From Gammaproteobacteria bacterium (lineage in GTDB: Bacteria > Pseudomonadota > Gammaproteobacteria > SpSt-1174), in NCBI GenBank assembly GCA_037388465.1, contig JARRKE010000016.1:1-35671 (forward strand): a stretch of 35,671 nucleotides of DNA, read 5' to 3'. Below, piece by piece: positions 9,104 to 20,314 of this stretch. Below the pieces are notes generated by a model. It was not told the DNA's origin. It ran no database searches and was given only the letters and a program-made list of their open reading frames with translations. Positions within the stretch are counted from its first letter, which is position 1. Each line of letters begins with the position of its first letter. A program made the translations under genes and the position numbers.

Positions 9104-9928
9104 TCAGGCCGCTACTTCCCCGCGCAGGTGCCGGATGACGGGGGCGGTGGCGGGGCGCACCCCGCGCCAGAGCAGGAACGACTCGGCGGCCTGCTCGACC
9201 AGCATGCCCAGTCCGTCCCAGGTGCCGGCGGCGCCGGCGGTGTGCGCCCAGCGCTGAAATACGGTGGGTTCACTACCGTAGGCCATGTCGTAGCAATAGG
9301 TTTCGGTGCCGACGATGCCGGCGGGCAGCGGCGGCAGTTCTCCGGACAGGCTGGCGGCGGTGCCGTTGATGATCAGATCGAAGCGCTGGCCGTCCAGCGC
9401 CTCGAAACTGCAGGCCTGGATCGGGCCCGTGTCGGCGAAATCCTCGGCCAGCTGTTCGGCGCGTGCCGGTGTGCGGTTGGCGATGACGAGTTTGGCGGGG
9501 TGCTGTTCGAGCAGCGGTGCCAGCACGCCGCGTACGGCGCCGCCGGCGCCGACGATCAGCAGGCGGCGGGCGCGCAGCGTCAGGTCGCAATTCACGCACA
9601 GGTCCTGTACCAGGCCGAGTCCGTCGGTGTTCGCACCGCGGATCCGTCCGTCATCGGTGAAGATCAGGGTGTTCACCGCACGGGCGCGGTCCGCCAGCGG
9701 ACCGCAGCTGTCGGCCAGTTCCCAGGCCTGTTCCTTGAACGGCAGGGTGACGTTCATGCCCCGCCCGCCGCGTGCCTGGAACTGGCGCACCATGTCCTCA
9801 AAACCGTCCAGCGGGGCGAGCAGTGCCTCGTAGGTCAACGCCTGTCCGGTTTGTTCGGCGAACAGGCGATGAATGGTGGGGGACTTGCTGTGGGCGATCG
9901 GATTGCCGACGACAGCGTAGTAATCCAT
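9104..9928 (-). CDS. aroE: Shikimate dehydrogenase (NADP+)
   Basis: 274 residues; reduces 3-dehydroshikimate to shikimate in the chorismate pathway. Substrate-domain motifs are [15 protein letters not shown] at the N terminus and [11 protein letters not shown] with the catalytic Lys. [11 protein letters not shown] and the nucleotide-binding [10 protein letters not shown] follow, then the NRTPARA loop, which fits NADP preference. [12 protein letters not shown] is the conserved C-terminal helix. The gene lies 13 nt downstream of hemB on the same strand. Placement next to hemF and tsaC is the usual gammaproteobacterial arrangement, here interrupted by hemB and its regulator. Confidence 0.97.
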   Translation of the reverse strand: MDYYAVVGNPIAHSKSPTIHRLFAEQTGQALTYEALLAPLDGFEDMVRQFQARGGRGMNVTLPFKEQAWELADSCGPLADRARAVNTLIFTDDGRIRGANTDGLGLVQDLCVNCDLTLRARRLLIVGAGGAVRGVLAPLLEQHPAKLVIANRTPARAEQLAEDFADTGPIQACSFEALDGQRFDLIINGTAASLSGELPPLPAGIVGTETYCYDMAYGSEPTVFQRWAHTAGAAGTWDGLGMLVEQAAESFLLWRGVRPATAPVIRHLRGEVAA

Positions 9929-9941
9929 GGGCCTGACTTTC

Positions 9942-11632
<1,691 letters not shown>

Positions 11633-11712
11633 GACAGTGCTCCTTATTTTGGCTGTGACTGTTGTTATGGCTTTTTTCTGACGCACGTCCTGTTCCGGGG
11701 AGCGTGCGCGAG

Positions 11713-11738
11713 CTCAATCATTCTAGAAATTTGTTGAG
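11713..11738. promoter_or_regulatory. Candidate operator of the ArsR-rhodanese regulator
   Basis: Inverted arms CTCAA (11713-11717) and TTGAG (11734-11738) enclose the palindrome TTCTAGAA (11721-11728). It sits just downstream of the predicted promoter (11746-11775) and 81 bp before the start codon, where a bound repressor would block transcription. Autoregulation is inferred, not shown. Confidence 0.45.
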
Positions 11739-11745
11739 CGTTGGA

Positions 11746-11775
11746 AGCATACCCCATTCTTCGCGGGGCTGTGAA
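11746..11775 (-). promoter_or_regulatory. Predicted sigma70 promoter of the regulator-hemB-aroE unit
   Basis: On the minus strand: -35 TTCACA (11770-11775), 18-bp spacer, -10 TATGCT (11746-11751). A direct repeat of the 10-mer TCTTCGCGGG (11758-11767 and 11786-11795) flanks the -35 element. Confidence 0.45.
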
Positions 11776-11826
11776 ACCGGCCGTATCTTCGCGGGAGATG
11801 CCGCTGGTACACGACAAGGGGCTGAA

Positions 11827-12798
<972 letters not shown>

Positions 12799-12873
12799 TC
12801 AGCAGCCGTTGGGCGGCCAGTGCGAGGCCTGTTGCCAAGGCGGCGAAGGCTTTAAGTTCGTGCCAGCCGCAGT

Positions 12874-13428
12874 TTAGTTGCCGGGACGGATGATGCGTCC
12901 ATGGGCGTCGCGGATTTCGCTGGGGCGTTTCAGGCCGCCGACCGGCGCGTCGATGACGGCGTCCAGCTGTGCGCCGAACAGGGCGCGTACCTCCGCCGCG
13001 TGCCGGACCGGCGGTCTGCCCGCCCGGTTGGCGCTGGTCGAGACCAGGGCGGTGCGCGCCGCGCAGCACAGCGCGGCGGCCAGCGGATGGGCGGTGACCC
13101 GTACCGCGAGCGTGTGGTGCCGGCCGGTGAGCCAGGACGGCGTATGCGGCCGGGCGGGGAGCAGCCAGGTGACGGGGCCGGGCCAACTGGCGCGCACCCG
13201 TTCCAGCAGGTCGTGCGGAAGCGGGGCCAGGTAGGGGATCAGCTGGTGCAGGTCCGCGGCGATCAGAATGAGGCCCTTGCCCGGCGGGCGTCCCTTGAGT
13301 GCCAGCACGCGCCGGACGGCATGTTCGTTACGGGGATCGCAGCCGAGGCCGAATACCGCCTCGGTGGGGTAGGCCACCACCCCGCCCGCACGGATGGCGG
13401 CGGCAGCCGATTCGATGCGCTCGGGCAT
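12874..13428 (-). CDS. tsaC: Threonylcarbamoyl-AMP synthase
   Basis: 184-residue YrdC/Sua5-domain protein. It makes the threonylcarbamoyl-AMP used for the t6A37 modification of ANN-decoding tRNAs. Visible motifs are VVAYPTEAVFGLGCDP, VLALKGRPPGKGLILI (KRxxxKxL-like nucleotide site), WPGPVTWLLPA, the LAVRVTAHP strand and STSANRAGRPP. It lacks the C-terminal Sua5 domain, as expected for the short TsaC form. The start is 6 nt after the topA stop, so they are co-transcribed. A 120-bp gap without recognisable features separates it from hemF. Confidence 0.95.
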   Translation of the reverse strand: MPERIESAAAAIRAGGVVAYPTEAVFGLGCDPRNEHAVRRVLALKGRPPGKGLILIAADLHQLIPYLAPLPHDLLERVRASWPGPVTWLLPARPHTPSWLTGRHHTLAVRVTAHPLAAALCCAARTALVSTSANRAGRPPVRHAAEVRALFGAQLDAVIDAPVGGLKRPSEIRDAHGRIIRPGN

Positions 13429-13434
13429 GGCGGG

Positions 13435-15843
13435 TCAGTTGCTGGCGGCCTTCTTCTTGGGGGCAGCCTTCTTTTTCGTTGTCGCCTTTTTCTTGGGCGC
13501 GGCCTTCTTTTTCGCGGCGGCCTTTTTCTTGGGTGCCGCGCGTCCCCGACCCTTGCGTTCGGGGGCCTCGGCCAGCAGGCGTTGGCAGGTTTCCAGGTCC
13601 AGGGATTTGGGGTCTTCGACGTCTTTGGGGACGCGCGCGTTCTTGCTGCCGTCCGTAATGTAGGGGCCGTAGCGCCCGTTCAGGATCTGGATGCCCTCGT
13701 CCTCGAAGACGCGGATGATTTTGTTGGCATCGGCCTCCTTCTTGGCGGCGATGACCTCCAGGGCGCGCGGTAGCTCGATGGTGTAGGGATCGTCTTCCTT
13801 CAGCGAGGCGTACTTGCTGCCGTATTTCACGTACGGGCCGAAGCGGCCGATGTTGGCGCTGACGGGTTCGCCCTCCGGCGTTTCCCCAAGGTGGCGCGGC
13901 AGTTTGAACAGTTCCAGCGCCTCTTCCAGGGTGACGGCATCCATCTTCTGGCCGGGGCGCAGGCCGGCAAACTGCGGCTTTTCCTCGTCCTCACGCGTGC
14001 CGATCTGAACGAACGGCCCGTAGCGTCCCATGCGCACGCTGACCGGTTTGCCGGTCTTGGGGTCGGTCCCCAGCTCGCGCGCCTGCATCGCCTCCTCGCG
14101 GGTGACGCTTTGTTCCTTGTCTTCGACGAGTTGCTTGAAGGGCTCCCAGAACTCCTGCATGACGGGAACCCACTGCTTTTCGCCGCGGGAGATCTCGTCA
14201 AGCTCGTCCTCCAGACGCGCCGTGAACTCGTATTCGACGTACTGGTGGAAGTGCCTGGTCAGGAAACGGTTCACGATCCGGCCGACGTCGGTCGGGGTAA
14301 ACCGGCGGCTGTCGAGTTCCACGTATTCGCGCGACAGCAGCGTGGAGATGATGGTGGCATAGGTCGAGGGACGGCCGATGCCGTGCTCTTCCAGCGCCTT
14401 GACCAGGCTGGCCTCGGTATAGCGCGGTGGCGGTTCCGTGAAATGCTGGTCCGCCGCGATGTCGTTGAGCTTGACGCTGTCGCCTTCCACCAGCTTCGGC
14501 AGTTGCTTGTTCTCGTCTTCCTGCTGCTTGGCCTCGCTGTCGTCCTTGTCCTCGCGGTACAGGGCCATGAAGCCGGGCTCGACGACGGTGGAGCCGGTGG
14601 CGCGGAAATAACTGTTCTCGCCGCTGTACAGGTCCACCGAAACCTGGTCGAGGGTGGCGTGGATCATCTGGCAGGCGACGGTGCGCTTCCAGATCATTTC
14701 GTAGAGCTTGAACTGATCCGGGGTAAGGCGCGCCTTGACCGAATCCGGGGTGTAGAACACCGAGGTCGGGCGGACGGCCTCGTGGGCCTCCTGCGCGTTC
14801 TTGGATTTGGTCTTGTAGTGGCGCGCTTCAGGCGGCAGCTTGTCCTTGCCGTACTGTTCGGCGATAAAGCGGCGCATTTCCTCCAGCGCCTCTTCGGCCA
14901 GGTTGACCGAGTCGGTACGCATGTAGGTGATCAACCCGACCGGTCCGTCGCCCAGGTCGATGCCTTCATACAATTGCTGGGCGGTGCGCATGGTGCGGGA
15001 GGTGGAGAAGCCCAGTTTGCGTACCCCTTCCTGCTGCAGGGTGGAGGTCGTGAACGGAGCGGCCGGGTTGCGACGGCGCTGTTTTTTCTGGACCGATTTG
15101 ACCTGCAGTCGGCCGGCCGCAGCATCCAGCAACGCCGCGCGGGCGCGGGTCGCGGCCTGCTCGTCGGCGATGTCGAACTGGGTGACGCGCTGCCCGTCGA
15201 GGGTGTGCAGGCGGGCGCTGAAATCCTGGTTCTGATGATTGCAGGCCGCCTCGATGGTCCAGTATTCGCGCGGCACGAACTTCTCGATCTCTTCCTCGCG
15301 CTCCACGATCATGCGCAGGGCCGGGCTTTGCACGCGCCCCGCCGACAGGCCGCGGCGGATCTTCTTCCACAGCAGCGGTGACAGGTTGAAGCCGACCAGG
15401 TAATCCAGCGCGCGCCGCGCCTGCTGGGCGTCGATCAGGGCATGGGAAAGTTCGCGCGGATGATCGATGGCGTCCTTGACGGCGCGTTTGGTGATCTCGT
15501 GAAAGACTACCCGATAGACCTTTTTGTCCTTGAGCAGGCCGCGGTCCTTGAGCAGTTCGTACAGATGCCAGGAGATGGCCTCGCCCTCGCGGTCGGGGTC
15601 GGTCGCCAGATACAGAGCGTCGGATTTCTTCAGGGCCTTGGCGATGGTCTCGACGTGTTTTTCGTTACGTTCGATGACCTGGTACTTCATCGCGAAGTCG
15701 TGTTCGGGGTCGACGGCGCCCTCCTTGGGCACGAGGTCGCGCACATGGCCATAGGAGGCCATCACCTCGAACCCGGGTCCGAGGTATTTCTTGATGGTTT
15801 TGCCCTTCGCGGGGGACTCGACGATGACGAGGTTTTGACTCAT
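13435..15843 (-). CDS. topA: DNA topoisomerase I
   Basis: 802-residue type IA topoisomerase that relaxes negative supercoils. TOPRIM motifs are VIVESPAKGKTIKKYL (E9) and ATDPDREGEAISWHL (D82, D84). The catalytic tyrosine is Y307 in GLITYMRTDS. LSAGRVQSPALRMI is the conserved DNA-binding stretch. After the core come three copies of the small repeat GRYGPFVQIG / GRFGPYVKYG / GRYGPYITDG (roughly residues 600-760), not the Cys4 zinc ribbons of E. coli TopA. The protein ends in a lysine-alanine tail (about 30 residues of KKKAA-type repeats). An AAGGAG lies only 1 nt before the ATG. Genes smg and dprA lie upstream, tsaC downstream. Confidence 0.98.
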   Translation of the reverse strand: MSQNLVIVESPAKGKTIKKYLGPGFEVMASYGHVRDLVPKEGAVDPEHDFAMKYQVIERNEKHVETIAKALKKSDALYLATDPDREGEAISWHLYELLKDRGLLKDKKVYRVVFHEITKRAVKDAIDHPRELSHALIDAQQARRALDYLVGFNLSPLLWKKIRRGLSAGRVQSPALRMIVEREEEIEKFVPREYWTIEAACNHQNQDFSARLHTLDGQRVTQFDIADEQAATRARAALLDAAAGRLQVKSVQKKQRRRNPAAPFTTSTLQQEGVRKLGFSTSRTMRTAQQLYEGIDLGDGPVGLITYMRTDSVNLAEEALEEMRRFIAEQYGKDKLPPEARHYKTKSKNAQEAHEAVRPTSVFYTPDSVKARLTPDQFKLYEMIWKRTVACQMIHATLDQVSVDLYSGENSYFRATGSTVVEPGFMALYREDKDDSEAKQQEDENKQLPKLVEGDSVKLNDIAADQHFTEPPPRYTEASLVKALEEHGIGRPSTYATIISTLLSREYVELDSRRFTPTDVGRIVNRFLTRHFHQYVEYEFTARLEDELDEISRGEKQWVPVMQEFWEPFKQLVEDKEQSVTREEAMQARELGTDPKTGKPVSVRMGRYGPFVQIGTREDEEKPQFAGLRPGQKMDAVTLEEALELFKLPRHLGETPEGEPVSANIGRFGPYVKYGSKYASLKEDDPYTIELPRALEVIAAKKEADANKIIRVFEDEGIQILNGRYGPYITDGSKNARVPKDVEDPKSLDLETCQRLLAEAPERKGRGRAAPKKKAAAKKKAAPKKKATTKKKAAPKKKAASN

Positions 15844-15865
15844 GCTCCTTGAAGGCGCGCGGCTT

Positions 15866-16339
15866 TCAATGCATGACCAGGCGGCTGTCGTCGAGCAGCA
15901 GATCCTCGAGCCAGAGGTGTGCGGTTTCCTGTTCGGGCTGATTGAACAGGACCATCAGAACCACCCATTTGAGCTGTTCCAGGTCGACTTCCTCGGCGTC
16001 CAGTGCCATCACGCGTTCGATGATCCGCTCCCGCAGCTGCGGCGTGAGCATGCCGCCCTGCTCGAGGAACATCAGGAATCCGCGGCAGTTCTCGTCAAGG
16101 CGCTCCATCTCCTTGCCGGTGTAGATGCGTACGGGGTTTTGGCCGACGTGCTCGAACAGCGGTTCGCCCTCGTTGGCGAGGCCTTCGAGCCAGTCGAAGG
16201 CCTTGTCGATCTCCTGGTTGTGGAAACCGGCATCCATCAGATGCGACTCCAGGCGGTCGCGGTCGGAATCAAACTCGGTTTCGTCATCGACATAGTGTTC
16301 GAAAAGATACATCAGCACATCCAGGACATTTTCTTTCAT
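15866..16339 (-). CDS. smg: Smg protein (DUF494)
   Basis: 157-residue member of the DUF494/Smg family, found beside dprA and topA across gammaproteobacteria. The sequence begins MKENVLDVLMYLFEHY and includes LMDAGFHNQEIDKAFDWLEGL and LEQLKWVVLMVLFNQP. These match the family, whose function is unknown. Rich in acidic residues, no membrane segment. Its start overlaps the dprA stop by 4 bp (ATGA). Confidence 0.92.
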   Translation of the reverse strand: MKENVLDVLMYLFEHYVDDETEFDSDRDRLESHLMDAGFHNQEIDKAFDWLEGLANEGEPLFEHVGQNPVRIYTGKEMERLDENCRGFLMFLEQGGMLTPQLRERIIERVMALDAEEVDLEQLKWVVLMVLFNQPEQETAHLWLEDLLLDDSRLVMH

Positions 16340-17484
16340 TTCATACTCTCTGGCTTCAGGCGCAGGTACCTGCCACCGTCCACACTGGCAATGTGGCCAT
16401 TCAGTTCGAGTATCAGCAGCATGGAGGAAACGGCTTCCGGGGTCAATCCGGAACGGGCGACCAGTTCGTCGATGCCGACGGGGTCGAAACCCATAATCTC
16501 AATCAAATCAATGTATTCCCGGTCCAGAGGCGCGGCCGCCGACGGTGCGTCGTGGTGTGGGCCCGATGCCGGGGCCTGTATTGAAGATAATCGACCCTGC
16601 AGCAGACCGCCGAGTTCCTCCAGGATGTCGTCGGCCGTCTCGACGAGTTTGGCGCCTTCCCGTATCAGGCGGTGGCAGCCGCGGGCCAGCGGGTTGTGGA
16701 TCGAGCCCGGGATGGCGAAGACCTCGCGCCCCTGTTCGAGCGCATAGCGCGCGGTGATCAGCGAACCGCTCTTGCGCGCCGCTTCGACCACCAGGGTGCC
16801 CAGGGACAGGCCGCTGATGATGCGGTTGCGGCGCGGGAAGTTCTCGGGGCGGGGGCCGGTGCCGATCGGGAATTCGGAGATGATTGCTCCCTGTTCCACG
16901 ATGCGATGGGCGAGGGCGCGGTTGGCCGCGGGGTAGATACGGTCCAGGCCGGTGCCGGCGACGGCCAGCGTGAGCCCGCCGGCGTCCAGGGCGCCTTCAT
17001 GGCAGGCGGTGTCGATTCCCTGGGCCAGGCCGCTGGTCATGCATAATCCGGCGGCTGCCAGGTGGCGGGCGAAATCCCGGGCGGTGTCCCGCCCGACAGG
17101 GGTGGGATGGCGCGAGCCGACCATGGCCAGTTGCGGATAGTCGAGCAGCCCCGGGTCCCCGTTGACGAACAGCAGCGGCGGCGGATCGGGCAGTTCCCGC
17201 AGCAGGGAGGGATAGTCCGGCGATGCCCAGGTCAGCAGGTGATGGTGAGGGGAGGCATCCAGCCAAGCCAGGTCAGGCGCGGCGCTGTCCAGGGGTTGCG
17301 TACTAACGGCCCGGGCGGCGGACTGGTTCAGGCCGGCCGCCGTCAGTTGCCCCTCGTCGGCCTCGAGCGCGGCGTCGGGCGCTCCGAAACGCTCCAGCAG
17401 CCTGGAGAAGTGGGTGAGGCCGATGCCCGGCGTGCGCCACAGCGCACACCAGGCGGCAGGTTCGTCCGTGAGATTGTCAGGCAT
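16336..17484 (-). CDS. dprA: DNA-processing protein DprA
   Basis: 382 residues from the ATG at 17484. DprA loads RecA on incoming single-stranded DNA during transformation. The Rossmann-like core is complete: LAMVGSRHPTPVGRDTARDFA, TSGLAQGIDTACHEGAL, FPRRNRIISGLSLGTLVVEA, SGSLITARYALEQGREVFAIPG. A C-terminal winged-helix domain follows (GIDELVARSGLTPEAVSSMLLILELNGHI). An in-frame GTG at 17520 would add 12 residues and overlap the LysM gene by 23 bp; GGAGG next to it is too close to serve well. comF is also present in the window, so some competence genes are retained. Confidence 0.93.
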   Translation of the reverse strand: MPDNLTDEPAAWCALWRTPGIGLTHFSRLLERFGAPDAALEADEGQLTAAGLNQSAARAVSTQPLDSAAPDLAWLDASPHHHLLTWASPDYPSLLRELPDPPPLLFVNGDPGLLDYPQLAMVGSRHPTPVGRDTARDFARHLAAAGLCMTSGLAQGIDTACHEGALDAGGLTLAVAGTGLDRIYPAANRALAHRIVEQGAIISEFPIGTGPRPENFPRRNRIISGLSLGTLVVEAARKSGSLITARYALEQGREVFAIPGSIHNPLARGCHRLIREGAKLVETADDILEELGGLLQGRLSSIQAPASGPHHDAPSAAAPLDREYIDLIEIMGFDPVGIDELVARSGLTPEAVSSMLLILELNGHIASVDGGRYLRLKPESMK

Positions 17485-17497
17485 CCGGCCCGAGGAG

Positions 17498-18664
17498 TCA
17501 GGGATTGGTGACGGCGTCACCCTCCACGATAGGTTTGGTGGATTCCATCACCAGGGCGTAGCTGATCTTGTTGAAGACCTTGAAGACCATCACCACGCCG
17601 ACCTTTTCCTCCGGCAGTTTGACCTCGCGGGTCGCAGCGGTGGTGGCGAGCGGGTCGCGCACCGTGCGTCCGCCCTGATACACCGCGAATACGGCGCCGC
17701 GGTTCACGTCGTTGCGCCGGCCGAGGTTGAGCACCACGATCTGGTTGCGGCCGACCATGGAGATGGCGTCGAACAGGGAGATGATCTGGCCGTCCTCCTT
17801 TTGGTCGGGCTCATGGGGCATGAAGTTGTAGCTCTGGGGCGGCTCGATGGGGAGCAGGCGGTCGCCCTTGAGCACCTCGCGGTTGGTGGTGGTGAGCACC
17901 ACGGTCGCGGGATTGCCGCGTTTCACCAGACTGGCATCGCCGACGTGGATGGCTTCGTAGCCCAGCAGCTCGCCCGTTTTGGGGTCGCGCAGTGCCTGGC
18001 CGGGACGGAACACGCTGAAGCGGTTGGCCTTGATATTCGACGACAGGCCCCGCACATAAACGATATTGCCGCTGCCATAAATCAGATGACCGTCGGCGGA
18101 GGCAAAGATATAGGGCGCGTTTTTGAGGGTTTCCTCACTCACCACCCGGGGCCGGATAAAGAACTGGCGCATAGCGCCGACCGGGATCTGGGATTCGCGC
18201 GACTCCAACGGCTCGGAACGGACTTCAGGGTTGAGCTTAACGGTAGGGTATTCCGGTGACGGTGCAGGTGCCGCCGTCCCGCTGACGCGCGGGCCGCCCG
18301 TGACCTTGATGTGCGGCACGCCCTTGACGTAGTACAGCGTCAGTACATCGCCGGGATAGATGAGGTGGGGGTTCTTGATCTGCTGGTTTTCCTGCCAGAT
18401 CTCGGGCCAGTACCAGGGGTCTCTGAGGAACTTTTTAGAGATGTCCCACAGGGTATCGCCCTTGACCACCACGTAGGTTTTGGGCGCGGTCGGTTTGACC
18501 TCGACCTTTTTGACGGGGGCAGGTTTGGGTGCCGGGGCGGGTTCTGCTACTTTGGGCGGTTCCGGGGGCGGACTCGGCTCGGGTGCCGTGGCGCAGCCGG
18601 CAACGAACAGGGTTAGAATAAGCAGTGACAGTGCGCGCTTGGGAATGGTCAGATGCTTGGCCAA
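17498..18664 (-). CDS. LysM-domain lipoprotein
   Basis: 388 residues starting at a TTG at 18664, which has AAGGGGG 7 nt upstream and gives a clean lipoprotein signal peptide ending LTLFVAGC. A proline-rich, positively charged linker follows (PEPSPPPEPPKVAEPAPAPKPAP). One LysM domain comes next (TYVVVKGDTLWDISKKFLRDPWYWPEIW through LIYPGDVLTLYY), which should bind peptidoglycan. The remaining 270 residues match the uncharacterised C-terminal part of LysM proteins encoded next to dprA in many gammaproteobacteria. An upstream GTG (18691) and TTG (18715) are in frame but give poorer signal peptides. Divergent from def. Confidence 0.9.
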   Translation of the reverse strand: MAKHLTIPKRALSLLILTLFVAGCATAPEPSPPPEPPKVAEPAPAPKPAPVKKVEVKPTAPKTYVVVKGDTLWDISKKFLRDPWYWPEIWQENQQIKNPHLIYPGDVLTLYYVKGVPHIKVTGGPRVSGTAAPAPSPEYPTVKLNPEVRSEPLESRESQIPVGAMRQFFIRPRVVSEETLKNAPYIFASADGHLIYGSGNIVYVRGLSSNIKANRFSVFRPGQALRDPKTGELLGYEAIHVGDASLVKRGNPATVVLTTTNREVLKGDRLLPIEPPQSYNFMPHEPDQKEDGQIISLFDAISMVGRNQIVVLNLGRRNDVNRGAVFAVYQGGRTVRDPLATTAATREVKLPEEKVGVVMVFKVFNKISYALVMESTKPIVEGDAVTNP

Positions 18665-18751
18665 GGTTCTACCCCCTTTGGATACCGTCACGGGCGGACC
18701 GCCGCATGAGCGCAATCCGGCATGATTTCTCGGTGCGTTATATTTAGTACG

Positions 18752-18780
18752 ATCATAACTTTAGCAGAAATACTTGTAAA
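18752..18780 (-). promoter_or_regulatory. Sigma70 promoter for the LysM-dprA-smg-topA-tsaC unit
   Basis: On the minus strand: -35 TTTACA (18775-18780), spacer exactly 17 bp, -10 TATGAT (18752-18757). Each hexamer differs from consensus at one position. Transcription would begin near 18745, giving a leader of about 80 nt before the TTG start. This is the best promoter I see in the window. Confidence 0.75.
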
Positions 18781-18823
18781 ACTGCACGAATTATTCGACC
18801 TAACGAAATATCAGGCTTGACCG

Positions 18824-19357
18824 ATGGCTAAACTCGAAATTTTACACTTTCCCGATCCGCGGTTGCGCAAGCACGCCCTGCCCGTCGAGGCGGTCACCGA
18901 TGCCACCCGGCAGATCGTGGACGACATGTTCGAGACCATGTACGCGGCACCGGGCATCGGCCTGGCCGCTACCCAGGTCAATGTCCAGCAGCGCATTATC
19001 GTGATCGACGTGTCCGAAGAGAAAGACCAGCCGCTGTGCCTGATCAACCCGGAAATCCTGTCCAGCACCGGCGAAGAGGAGATGGAGGAAGGCTGCCTGT
19101 CCGTGCCCGGTTATTACGACACGGTGCGTCGGGCCGAGAGCGTGAAGATACGCGCCTTGGGGCGCGATGGCCAACCGTTCGAGCTGGAGACGGACGATCT
19201 GCTCGCCGTGTGCATCCAGCACGAGATCGACCATCTCGACGGCAAGCTGTTTGTCGATTATCTCTCCCCCCTCAAGCGCCAGCGGGTGCGCAAAAAACTG
19301 GAGAAGCAGGCCCGTCAGGGTACTTTGCCGGCCCAGCCGGAACACCAGGTCATCTGA
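18824..19357 (+). CDS. def: Peptide deformylase
   Basis: 177-residue metalloenzyme that removes the formyl group from nascent N-terminal methionine. All three family motifs are present: G44-IGLAATQ, E89-GCLSVP with metal ligand C91, and H133-EIDH with ligands H133 and H137 and catalytic E134. Type I bacterial form, normal length. It heads the run def-fmt-rsmB-DUF4390-ntrYX. The divergent region to the LysM gene (18665-18823) is AT-rich and must hold its promoter, but I could not place a convincing plus-strand -35/-10 pair. The start lacks a clear Shine-Dalgarno sequence. Confidence 0.97.
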   Translation: MAKLEILHFPDPRLRKHALPVEAVTDATRQIVDDMFETMYAAPGIGLAATQVNVQQRIIVIDVSEEKDQPLCLINPEILSSTGEEEMEEGCLSVPGYYDTVRRAESVKIRALGRDGQPFELETDDLLAVCIQHEIDHLDGKLFVDYLSPLKRQRVRKKLEKQARQGTLPAQPEHQVI

Positions 19358-19371
19358 GCCGGTCGCTGCGC

Positions 19372-20313
19372 GTGGCGTCCGGATTGCGTGTCGTCTATGC
19401 GGGGACCCCGGAATTCGCGGTGCCCGCCCTCCAGGCCCTGTACGACTCGGACTGCCAGGTCGTGGCGGTCTATACCCAGCCGGATCGTCCGGCGGGACGC
19501 GGGCGCAAGCTGACCGCCAGCCCGGTGAAACAGCTCGCCCAGACACACGACACCCCCGTCGAACAACCCGAATCGCTCAAATCCGCCGAGGCGCAGCAAC
19601 GGCTGCGCGCCTACGTGCCGGACCTCATGGTGGTGGCGGCTTACGGGTTGATCCTGCCCCAGGCGGTGCTCGACATTCCCCGGCTGGGCTGCGTCAATAT
19701 CCACGCCTCCCTGCTGCCCCGCTGGCGCGGTGCGGCGCCTATCCAGCGCGCCATCGAGGTGGGAGACGCGGAATCCGGCATTACCATCATGCAGATGGAG
19801 GCGGGGCTGGACACCGGCCCCATGCTGCTGCGCAAGGCGGTGCCGATCGGTCCGGAAACCACGGCGGCCGATCTGCACGATACGTTGGCCGAACTCGGTG
19901 GCCCCGCCTTGCTCGAGGCGCTGGAAGCGCTGCAGGCCGGCACCCTGACGCCGCAGCCCCAGGACGAGTCACAGGCCACCTACGCGACCAAGCTCAATAA
20001 GGCGGAGGCCCGTATCGACTGGGGTCAGCCCGCTGCGGTGCTGGCGCGCCGGGTGCAGGCCTTCAATCCCTGGCCGGTAGCCGCCACCGAACACCACGGT
20101 GCGCCGCTGCGCATCTGGCAGGCGCGGGCCCTTCCCGGGGCGTCGCAGGCCGTCCCGGGCACCGTGCTGGCGGAAAGCCGGGACGGTATAGACGTGGCCT
20201 GCGGCGAAGGCGTATTAAGGTTGCTGCGCGTGCAGCTCCCGGGCGGTCGCCCGCTGAGCGCAGCCGAATTCCTCAATGGTCACAGCCTGAAGGGCGCCGT
20301 CCTCCCCGACTGA
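19372..20313 (+). CDS. fmt: Methionyl-tRNA formyltransferase
   Basis: 313 residues from a GTG at 19372, close to the 315 of E. coli. It transfers formyl from 10-formyl-THF to initiator Met-tRNA. N-terminal LRVVYAGTPEFAVPALQAL, the catalytic segment NIHASLLPRWRGAAPIQRAI and the aspartate in MQMEAGLDTGPM are present. The C-terminal tRNA-binding domain begins around residue 208 (YATKLNKAEARIDW). The frame is open further upstream, but that lies inside def in another frame. No ribosome site is evident; the 14-nt gap after def suggests coupling. Product partner of def. Confidence 0.94.
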   Translation: MASGLRVVYAGTPEFAVPALQALYDSDCQVVAVYTQPDRPAGRGRKLTASPVKQLAQTHDTPVEQPESLKSAEAQQRLRAYVPDLMVVAAYGLILPQAVLDIPRLGCVNIHASLLPRWRGAAPIQRAIEVGDAESGITIMQMEAGLDTGPMLLRKAVPIGPETTAADLHDTLAELGGPALLEALEALQAGTLTPQPQDESQATYATKLNKAEARIDWGQPAAVLARRVQAFNPWPVAATEHHGAPLRIWQARALPGASQAVPGTVLAESRDGIDVACGEGVLRLLRVQLPGGRPLSAAEFLNGHSLKGAVLPD

Positions 20314-20314
20314 C

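Noticed and set aside
11633-11686. Longer N terminus for the ArsR-rhodanese protein (start at 11686)
   Set aside because: The ATG at 11632 has a well-placed AAGGAG and matches the usual ArsR length; the extra 18 residues are basic and unconserved.
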